Assembly (NCBI GenBank): GCA_026985945.1 | Contig: JALSPN010000227.1 | Location: 1-7,755 of the forward strand | Reading direction: 5' to 3' | DNA from: Thermodesulfobacteriales bacterium | GTDB taxonomy: Bacteria; Desulfobacterota; Thermodesulfobacteria; Thermodesulfobacteriales; Thermodesulfatatoraceae | Length of the DNA: 7,755 nucleotides | In this document: positions 1 to 6,649 of the stretch, piece after piece | Layout of the letters: the number at the start of each line of letters is the position of its first letter | How positions within the stretch are numbered: the first letter of the stretch is position 1 | The notes under the pieces: generated by a model | Database searches by the model: none | What the model saw: the letters and a program-made list of their open reading frames with translations, nothing else | What the model was told of the DNA's origin: nothing | Made by a program: the position numbers and the translations under genes

Positions 1-1421
1 AAGGCTTCCAGGATTTCGTCCGCGGAGGGTTCTTTTAAAAAGACTTCGGCAGGCAGATTTTTTTTGTTTCCTCCATTTTTAAGGTTCTCCTCAAGGCTCA
101 AAAGCTGGGAAACCAGAGTCTCGGGGACCGGATTTTTTTCCGCCACAATAAAAAGCCTTTCAAGGATATTTTCTAGCTCCCGCACGTTTCCCGGCCAGGG
201 ATATTCTACCAGTTTCCTTAAGGCCCCTGGAGAAAGGATCAGGCTCCTTCCATAGGACTTTTCCATGCGGTGTAATAGAAATTTAACCAGCCCCGGAATA
301 TCTTCCCGTCGTTCACGAAGAGGGGGAATATAGATGGGAAAGACGTTAAGGCGGTAGAAAAGATCTTCCCTGAAGGCCCCTTCACGGACGAGTCTTTCTA
401 GTTCCCGGTTGGTGGCCGCAATGATACGCACATCCACCTGCCGGGTTCGGGTGCTTCCCAGACGTTCGAATTCCCGCTCCTGAATGAAACGCAGGAGTTT
501 GCCCTGAAGGGGTAATGGTAGCTCCCCGATCTCGTCGAGGAAGACTGTGCCTCCATCAGCGAGCTCCAGGCGCCCGGGTTTGCTGCGATCTGCCCCGGTA
601 AAGGCCCCTCGCTCGTAACCGAAAAGTTCAGCCTCAAGGAGATTTTCCGGAAGAGAGGCACAGTTAATTTTCACGAAAGGCTTTTCACGTCTGGGGCTGA
701 GTTCGTGGATGAGTCTGGCCGTAAGGGTTTTGCCGGTGCCGGATTCTCCGAGGAGCAACACCGTGGCCCGAGCCGGGGCTACCTGCTTTACCAGCCCCAG
801 GACTTCTTTCATCTTTGGGCTACGAGAACCATACATGAATTTATTGAAACGAGCCTTTAGTTCGTCCCTTAAGGCCAGGTTTTCTTCCCGAAGCTGGGTC
901 TCCCGGGCCTCTACCCTTTTTTTAAGCTTTACAAACTGGGCAATCAGAAAGGCCATAACTTCTAAGAACTTAACATCTTCTTCAGGGGCTACCTGATAGC
1001 TGAAAAGCCTGTCCACCCACAGGACACCCAGGGTTTCATGCTCAGCCTGAATGGGCACAGCGATAAAGGAAATCACCTCCTTGGTAGGGCTCCGGGCTCC
1101 GGTGCGGTTTAAAAAAAGTGGTTCTTGGCTTACATCTAAAACTATGCAGGGCTCACCGGTAGCAAAGACCTTTCCGGTCACGCCTTCTCCGATTTCATAA
1201 ATTCCCTGTGCCTCTTCTTCTGGACTCAAGCCGTAAGAAGCCTTAATCTTCAGGTGTCCTGAGGCCTCGTCCCACAGGACTATGGAAGCCCGTTTCATAT
1301 CGAGCTTTTCCGCCAGGATGCGGAGGATCCTGCGAAGGGTTTCTTCAAGCTCTAGGGCCTGTCCTATGAGTTCATGGGTGGCGTAAAGAACTTCTAATTT
1401 CAGGGCTTTGAGATTTTTCAT
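1..1421 (-). CDS. nifA: NifA-type sigma-54-dependent transcriptional activator (3' end cut by window edge)
   Basis: This is probably the nitrogen-fixation activator that contacts sigma-54 RNA polymerase and melts the nif promoter. The 473 residues visible read through without a stop. An N-terminal GAF sensor domain spans about residues 20-165, followed by a charged, coiled-coil-like linker (165-195). The AAA+ domain (about 198-430) has Walker A GESGTGKT (225-232), the sigma-54-contacting GAFTGA loop (272-277) and Walker B with D296-E297. The C-terminal helix-turn-helix lies beyond the window. The cysteine-rich linker of oxygen-sensitive rhizobial NifA is not visible: only C92 and C254 occur. 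The start ATG at 1421 is the first usable one, because an ATG 8 bp upstream hits an immediate stop. It has no clear Shine-Dalgarno, so translation may be coupled to the nifV-like gene 24 bp upstream. The fold is certain. The name NifA rests on the GAF-AAA+ layout and the nif context; another GAF-type activator is possible. Confidence 0.85.
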   Translation of the reverse strand, partial: MKNLKALKLEVLYATHELIGQALELEETLRRILRILAEKLDMKRASIVLWDEASGHLKIKASYGLSPEEEAQGIYEIGEGVTGKVFATGEPCIVLDVSQEPLFLNRTGARSPTKEVISFIAVPIQAEHETLGVLWVDRLFSYQVAPEEDVKFLEVMAFLIAQFVKLKKRVEARETQLREENLALRDELKARFNKFMYGSRSPKMKEVLGLVKQVAPARATVLLLGESGTGKTLTARLIHELSPRREKPFVKINCASLPENLLEAELFGYERGAFTGADRSKPGRLELADGGTVFLDEIGELPLPLQGKLLRFIQEREFERLGSTRTRQVDVRIIAATNRELERLVREGAFREDLFYRLNVFPIYIPPLRERREDIPGLVKFLLHRMEKSYGRSLILSPGALRKLVEYPWPGNVRELENILERLFIVAEKNPVPETLVSQLLSLEENLKNGGNKKNLPAEVFLKEPSADEILEA

Positions 1422-1445
1422 TTTTACATTTTTGTTTAGTAAAAT

Positions 1446-2561
1446 CTAACAAATATTAGCAGAGGATCTCCTGGCTAACTTTTCCACTTCCTGTTTGTTT
1501 AGCGGCCGGCCCAGTCTGGAGGAGAATTTGCGGACTTCTTTCAACAGGTCTTCGAGCTTATCTTCAGGGAATTCGAGTTTCCACTCTTTAAGCAAGATCT
1601 TCAGGGCTGCTCGCCCACTTTTGGCCCCGAGGGATAGTTCTCTTTTCAGTCCCATAGTTTCTGGAGGGAAAGGTTCGTAGAGTTCTGGGGCCTTTTTGAG
1701 CCCTTCCACATGAAGACCACTTTCGCAGTAAAAGAGTTTCCGGCCTACGACAGGCCTGAATTCTGGAATAATCTCACCGGAATGCCAGGCTACATAATGA
1801 GAAAGTTTTGGAAGAATCTCTATACGATATTTTTTGTGGCCTTTTCGGAAATAGAGATAGGCCAGCACCTCTTCAAGGGAGGCAATACCGGCCCTTTCCC
1901 CCAGCCCCAGGACACTTACATCCACCCAGTCGGCTCCAGCGGCAAGGGCAGAGATGGCGTTGGCTGTGGCCATGCCAAAATCATTGTGGCCGTGAAACCC
2001 TATTTCGATTTCTGGAAAAGTATTCTTCAGGGCCCGGGTGAGTTCTGCTACTTCCATAGGATTGAAAAGTCCCAGGGTGTCTGAAATCCTTATCCGTTGG
2101 GCCCCTGATGAGATAGCTACTCTACAAATTTGAAAAATAAAAATCCTGTCAGCCCGTGAAGCGTCCTCAAGGCCCATAGTAACACGCGGAGAATATCTCC
2201 TGGCCAGCGATATTATCTCTTCCGTCTTTTTAAGAAGGACCTCAGGGTCTAAACGAAGCCGGCGTTTGATCTGGATAGTTGAAACCGGTATCCCGAGATT
2301 AAATCCCACTTCCGGTAACCGGGAGGCTTTTTCTATATCTTCTTTTTTTAGCCGCAACCAGACGCTGAAATTTATTTTTTTAGATGTCTTATGGGCGTAA
2401 GAGATCAGAGCCCGCAGCTTTTCCTCTCCCACTACTCCGAGTTCCACTTCTTCAACCCCCAGATCCGCAAGATGCCTAACAATTTCCTGCCTTACCCTGA
2501 ACGGGAAATATACTCCCCAGCGCTGAGCTCCCTCTCTTATGGTGGCGTCCAAAAGTCTCAT
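1446..2561 (-). CDS. nifV: NifV-like homocitrate synthase family protein
   Basis: This 371-residue protein belongs to the isopropylmalate/homocitrate synthase family of DRE-TIM acyltransferases. NifV joins acetyl-CoA and 2-oxoglutarate to make homocitrate, the organic ligand of the nitrogenase cofactor. Family signatures occur in order: DATIREGAQ (5-13), GLEDASRAD (130-138), SDTLG (160-164), the metal-binding HGHND (190-194), GLGERAG (219-225) and ESGLHVEG (280-287). Several usual residues differ: Glu10 replaces the Asp of the LRDG motif, Cys279 replaces the usual His before ESGLHVEG, and LGAKSG (311-316) replaces LGKHSG. Substrate choice is therefore less certain than the fold. I chose the ATG at 2561 because the conserved barrel starts at its fifth residue and AGGA lies just upstream; the frame also stays open to a TTG at 2630. 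The gene is divergent from nifH and appears to be cotranscribed with the nifA-like gene. The stop is TAG. Confidence 0.75.
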   Translation of the reverse strand: MRLLDATIREGAQRWGVYFPFRVRQEIVRHLADLGVEEVELGVVGEEKLRALISYAHKTSKKINFSVWLRLKKEDIEKASRLPEVGFNLGIPVSTIQIKRRLRLDPEVLLKKTEEIISLARRYSPRVTMGLEDASRADRIFIFQICRVAISSGAQRIRISDTLGLFNPMEVAELTRALKNTFPEIEIGFHGHNDFGMATANAISALAAGADWVDVSVLGLGERAGIASLEEVLAYLYFRKGHKKYRIEILPKLSHYVAWHSGEIIPEFRPVVGRKLFYCESGLHVEGLKKAPELYEPFPPETMGLKRELSLGAKSGRAALKILLKEWKLEFPEDKLEDLLKEVRKFSSRLGRPLNKQEVEKLARRSSANIC

Positions 2562-2628
2562 CGTCCTGATGAAACGCAAAAAGTGTTCCAATTTTAAGAA
2601 ACGTCCAAATCTTACAAATGAAACTCGC

Positions 2629-2648
2629 AAAACCTACCAGTCGGTTTT
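2629..2648. repeat. 20-bp dyad in the nifV-nifH intergenic region, possible operator
   Basis: AAAACC (2629-2634) is mirrored by GGTTTT (2643-2648), with an inner AC/GT pair, giving AAAACCtACcaGTcGGTTTT. Only one pair mismatches outside the central CA. It lies about 55 bp upstream of the nifH -24 element and about 70 bp upstream of the nifV-like start, so a dimeric regulator bound here could affect both units. The shape resembles TetR-family operators, but no such regulator is present in the window. Its role is inferred. Confidence 0.35.
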
Positions 2649-2682
2649 TTGCTGATGGGTCCAGAGGCTGCGAAAACCTTGA

Positions 2683-3588
<906 letters not shown>

Positions 3589-3618
3589 CAGGACGGAAAT
3601 TTTTTAGGGAGGCAAATC

Positions 3619-3936
3619 ATGAAGATGATCAAAGCTGTTATAAGACCGGAAAAGACGGAAGAGGTGGTGGAGGCCCTGGCGCAAGAGGGTTTTCTGGCCC
3701 TAACCAGGGTGGATGTAGTAGGGCGGGGAAAGCAGGGAGGCCTTTCGGTGGGAGAGGTGGTTTACGATGAGCTCCCCAAAAGTCTCCTTCTTCTGGTGGT
3801 TCAGGAAGAAGAGGTCGAGCGGGTCTGCAATACCATTATAGAGTCCGCCCGCACCGGGCGTTTCGGAGATGGCAAGATCTTTGTCTCGCCGGTGGAAGAG
3901 GTCTATACCATCCGCACCGGAAGGGCCGAACTCTAG
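3619..3936 (+). CDS. nifI1: NifI1, PII-family nitrogen regulator of nitrogenase
   Basis: This 105-residue PII-like protein, with NifI2, senses 2-oxoglutarate and ATP/ADP. In methanogens the pair blocks electron transfer to NifDK when ammonium appears. PII features are the N-terminal MKMIKAVIRPEK strand, GRGKQGG (35-41) leading into a shortened T-loop, and the C-terminal GDGKIFVSPVEEVYTIRTG signature (from 82). The uridylylated tyrosine context of GlnB/GlnK T-loops is missing, as usual for NifI. A strong AGGGAGG precedes the ATG. It lies between nifH and the structural genes, the normal nifI position, and only 10 bp before nifI2. Confidence 0.94.
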   Translation: MKMIKAVIRPEKTEEVVEALAQEGFLALTRVDVVGRGKQGGLSVGEVVYDELPKSLLLLVVQEEEVERVCNTIIESARTGRFGDGKIFVSPVEEVYTIRTGRAEL

Positions 3937-3946
3937 GAGGTGAATC

Positions 3947-4324
3947 ATGGCCTTAAAGGAGATCATAGCCATTGTGAGACCAAACAAAATGCTTGCCACT
4001 AAGAAGGCCCTGGATGAGATGGGATTCCCTTCCTTTACAGCCTTTAAAGTGCTTGGCCGGGGGAAACAGGGAGGCAGGCTTAAGGAACTTGCCTATAGGG
4101 TAAGCCCTGAAGTGGCCGAAAAGCTCGAGACCTCCTCTTACGGTTTCATACCTAAAAGGCTCCTTCTGGTGGTGGTGCCGGAGGCCATGGTCAAGAAGGT
4201 AGTGGAAAAGATTATTCAGGTAAACCAGAGCGGTGAGCACGGAGACGGCAAGATTTTTGTGCTCCCGACGACAGGGGTCGTCAGAGTCCGCACCGGTGAG
4301 GAGGGCCTTGAAGCCCTTTTCTAA
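3947..4324 (+). CDS. nifI2: NifI2, PII-family nitrogen regulator of nitrogenase
   Basis: This is the 125-residue partner of NifI1. The longer T-loop (about residues 44-71, with Y50 and Y65) is typical of NifI2 and is the part expected to contact the dinitrogenase. It begins after GRGKQGG (37-43), and the PII nucleotide-binding signature GDGKIFVLP starts at 99. The ribosome binding site AGGAGG overlaps the TAG stop of nifI1, so the two are probably translationally coupled and made in equal amounts. The frame ends with TAA, 17 bp before nifB. Confidence 0.94.
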   Translation: MALKEIIAIVRPNKMLATKKALDEMGFPSFTAFKVLGRGKQGGRLKELAYRVSPEVAEKLETSSYGFIPKRLLLVVVPEAMVKKVVEKIIQVNQSGEHGDGKIFVLPTTGVVRVRTGEEGLEALF

Positions 4325-4341
4325 GGGAAAGGAGGCTATCA

Positions 4342-5175
4342 ATGATCAGGCATCCATGTTTTGATGAAAAGGCTCATCGTGTCGTGGGAAGACTTCACCT
4401 TCCGGTAGCCCCGCGGTGCAATGTGCAGTGTGCCTATTGTGATCGACGATATCCGTGTGTGAATGAAAATCGGCCCGGGACCGCCTGCCGTTTAATCTCT
4501 CCTGAAGAGGCTCCAGAATATGTGGCGATGGCCCTTACGCTTGAACCTCGCATAGAGGTGATAGGAGTAGCCGGCCCGGGGGAACCGTTGGCTAATGAAG
4601 AAACATTTCAGGCACTTTCACGAGTGCGAGAGTCCTTTCCAGGACTCAGATTCTGCCTTTCTACCAATGGTCTCCTGCTCAAAGAAAGACTTCCGGATCT
4701 AATCTCTTTAGGAGTCCAGTTTCTTACCGTTACGGTTAACGCTGCCACTCTGGAGACGGCCTCCAAGTTCTACCTCTGGGTGCGTTACCAGGGGAAGAAG
4801 CTTACCGGAGAGGAGGCGGCGGAGGCACTTCTTTCTTCCCAGATGGAAGGTTTGAGAGCGGCTGCCAGGCTGGGCATCCGGGTCAAGGTCAACACCGTGC
4901 TCGTGCCGGGAATAAATGATGCGGAGGTAGGTGAGATTGCCCGCAGGGTCTGGGAGGCCGGGGCCCATCTCATGAACATCATCCCCCTCCTTCCTCTGGG
5001 GCGTTTTCACGGCCGGCGGCCACCTACAGAGATTGAGCTCAGCTGGGCCAGGAGGTTGGCCTCCCGTTTTATGCCTCAATTTCTCTCCTGTCGGCGCTGC
5101 CGGGCTGATGCCGCCGGTATTCCAGGGGAAGGTGATTCCTTACAGACGATTCTATGGGCAGCTACCAGCTCTTAA
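4342..5175 (+). CDS. nifB: NifB, radical SAM enzyme of nitrogenase cofactor synthesis (single-domain form)
   Basis: NifB fuses two [4Fe-4S] clusters and inserts carbide and sulfur to make NifB-co, the 8Fe core used by all nitrogenase cofactors. The 277-residue protein begins with the diagnostic HPCF (4-7), then GRLHLPVAPRC, and the radical-SAM motif C26-x3-C30-x2-C33. NENRPG lies at 41-46, the SAM-binding GPGEP at 78-82, and FCLSTNG around C105. The C-terminal C250-x2-C253 sits in CRRCRADAAG. C6, C105 and the CxxC are the kind of extra cysteines that hold the two substrate clusters. The C-terminal NifX-like domain of proteobacterial NifB is absent, so this is the short form common in archaea and anaerobes. 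AAGGAGG precedes the ATG. Its position between nifI2 and nifD is unusual. The stop is TAA. Confidence 0.96.
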   Translation: MIRHPCFDEKAHRVVGRLHLPVAPRCNVQCAYCDRRYPCVNENRPGTACRLISPEEAPEYVAMALTLEPRIEVIGVAGPGEPLANEETFQALSRVRESFPGLRFCLSTNGLLLKERLPDLISLGVQFLTVTVNAATLETASKFYLWVRYQGKKLTGEEAAEALLSSQMEGLRAAARLGIRVKVNTVLVPGINDAEVGEIARRVWEAGAHLMNIIPLLPLGRFHGRRPPTEIELSWARRLASRFMPQFLSCRRCRADAAGIPGEGDSLQTILWAATSS

Positions 5176-5198
5176 ATAATAAAAAAAGGAGAGAGGCC

Positions 5199-6629
5199 AT
5201 GGGTTACTATCAGATGAAATGTGATGCCTGTATTCCTGAAAGGGTAAAGCATGTTTGCATCGTGGATGAGGACAGGAAGACCATTCCCAGATGTAATGCT
5301 CCTACCGTCCCGGGTGATCTTACGGAGCGTGGCTGAGCCTTTGCCGGGGCCCGCGGGGTCGTGGGCGGACCAATTACGGATGTAATTCAAATGATACACG
5401 CCCCGGTAGGCTGCGGTTATTACACCTGGGGTACACGCCGTCACCTGGGAGACATATACAACTGGGCCGCCCCCGGAGTGCTTGAAAATGAGGCCAACCA
5501 CCGCCGCCACTGCTACACCACGGCCATGACCGAGCAAGATATCATTTTCGGAGGGGCGGAAAAACTGAAAAGAGCCCTCCTTGAGGCTTTTCGCATCAAT
5601 CCCGGGGCACAGGGAGCCATTATCTATAATACCTGCTCCACCGCCCTTATCGGGGATGACATCGAACAGGTGGCTCGAGAGGTGTCTGAAATAGTGGGCA
5701 AACCCGTTTTTGCCTGTGCCTCTCCGGGTTTTTGTGGAGTCTCTCAGTCTCGGGGGCACCACGAATTTAACACCCAGTTCTATCGCTGGCTTCTTAAGTA
5801 TCGTGAGAAACATCCAGAGGTATGTATGAAGGAAGAGGAGAAGACACCCTACGATGTCAATCTCATCGGTGATTACAACATTGACTGGGACCTGGTTACG
5901 GTAGAGCCGCTTTTTGAAAAGCTGGGGCTGCGGATTCTCAACGTCTTTACAGGTAATGGCCGTCTCAATGAGCTTTTAAGACTTCCAGATGCCAAACTGA
6001 ATATTGTTCACTGTCAACGTTCGGCTACCTACATCGCGGAACTTTTGAGAGAGGGCCATGAGATGCCTTTTGTCCGTGTAAGTCTTTTCGGAATTTCCCA
6101 GACTGCAAAGGCGCTTCGGGATGTAGCGTCCTGGTTCGGGGAAGAGAAGATGAAGCGTCGGGCCGAGGAAATTATCGAGGAGGAGACCGCGGCTGTAGAG
6201 AAGGCTCTTTCCTGGTATCGGGAGCGCCTTTCCGGAAAGCGGGTGGCCATTTACGTGGGGGCTCCACGGGTGTGGCACTGGCCAAAGGTGATGGAAGAAC
6301 TCGGAATGGAGGTAGTGGCTTGTATGACCACCTTTGGACACCAGGAGGACTACGAGAAGATTATCCAGCGCGTAAAACCCGGCACTCTCGTAATCGATAA
6401 TCCCAACGAATTCGAGATCGAGGAGATGATCGAGACCTGCAGGCCCGATCTTTTCCTCACCGGTCTCAAGGAGAAGTATCTCGTGCGCAAGTTCGGGGTG
6501 CCGACCCTCAATTCCCATTCTTACGAAGCCGGGCCGTATGCAGGTTTTCGCGGTTTTGTGAACTTCGCACGAGACATTTATCAGGCGGTTTGGGCCCCGG
6601 TATGGCGACTTGCCCGTTGCGAAATTTAA
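5199..6629 (+). CDS. nifD: nitrogenase alpha subunit NifD with an in-frame TGA at the first P-cluster ligand (probable selenoprotein, Sec46)
   Basis: This subunit carries the active-site cofactor and half of the P-cluster ligands. Reading through the TGA at 5334-5336 gives 476 residues. P-cluster positions are residue 46 (TGA; Azotobacter Cys62), C72 (Cys88) and C146 in NTCSTALIGDD (Cys154). Active-site residues are V54 (Val70), R80 (Arg96), Q183 and H187 in GVSQSRGHH (Gln191, His195), C272 in VHCQRS (Cys275), R357 in PRVWHW (Arg359) and H440 in NSHSYEAGPY (His442). Apart from the TGA nothing is broken. FTGNG (250-254) and PRxWHW are typical of V- and Fe-type subunits, while GLKEKY is more like Mo-type. 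AAGGAG lies 8 bp before ATG 5199. An in-frame ATG at 5154 is inside nifB and has no such site. Without recoding the product is a useless 45-residue peptide. Sec insertion is inferred from position and the adjacent hairpin; mutation or sequencing error is the alternative. Confidence 0.93.
5334..5336 (+). other. in-frame TGA, candidate selenocysteine codon (NifD residue 46)
   Basis: The codons around it read L-T-E-R-G-TGA-A-F-A-G-A-R-G-V-V, against the conserved R-G-C-A-Y-A-G of nitrogenase alpha subunits, so the TGA replaces a cysteine codon. It is the only in-frame TGA found in any gene here. The six complete genes end in TAA (3) or TAG (3), none in TGA. Selenocysteine at a conserved cysteine site is the usual arrangement in bacterial selenoproteins. 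Confidence 0.75.
5340..5373 (+). promoter_or_regulatory. candidate bacterial SECIS hairpin just after the TGA
   Basis: GCCCGC (5349-5354) pairs with GUGGGC (5361-5366) around the six-base loop GGGGUC (5355-5360), giving six pairs with one G-U. Below a GGG bulge the stem can continue with CC (5344-5345) pairing to GG (5367-5368), G5343 with C5370, and UU (5340-5341) with AA (5372-5373), with small irregularities. The loop starts 19 nt after the TGA and opens with GG, within the published bacterial SECIS pattern (short stem, loop roughly 16-37 nt downstream, G early in the loop). The loop contains GGUC, as does the E. coli fdhF SECIS loop. I folded it by eye; a competing 5-bp stem (5348-5352 with 5356-5360) also exists. 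Confidence 0.6.
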
Positions 6630-6649
6630 AACTTATGGGAGGTAAATCC

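Noticed and set aside
2575..2590. Sigma-54-like element on the minus strand for nifV (TGGAACACTTTTTGCG)
   Set aside because: GG and GC are spaced correctly, but transcription would start only about 3 nt before the chosen nifV ATG, leaving no room for its ribosome binding site. It may be a chance match.
2584..2599. NifA upstream activating site TGT-N10-ACA
   Set aside because: The only near match is TGT-N10-AGA, with one mismatch in the six fixed bases. The distance to the promoter is reasonable, but the evidence is too weak to list.
2562..2630. Longer nifV-like protein from TTG 2630
   Set aside because: The added 23 residues lie outside the family fold, and the TTG sits inside the dyad. The start at 2561 fits the domain boundary.
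5154..5198. Longer nifD from ATG 5154
   Set aside because: It overlaps the end of nifB and lacks a ribosome binding site, whereas AAGGAG precedes ATG 5199.
5334..5336. TGA read as tryptophan or glycine through an alternative genetic code
   Set aside because: No other gene here has an in-frame TGA in about 2,400 codons, and TGG and GGN codons are used normally. The conserved residue at this site is cysteine, not Trp or Gly.
5199..5336. nifD as a pseudogene or as two separate genes
   Set aside because: The frame is the same on both sides, all other catalytic residues are kept, and there is no ribosome binding site or plausible start for a second protein just after the TGA. A single-base error cannot be fully excluded from sequence alone.
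6630..6649. Delta-subunit gene (vnfG/anfG) between nifD and nifK
   Set aside because: The gap is only 20 bp and contains just the nifK ribosome binding site.
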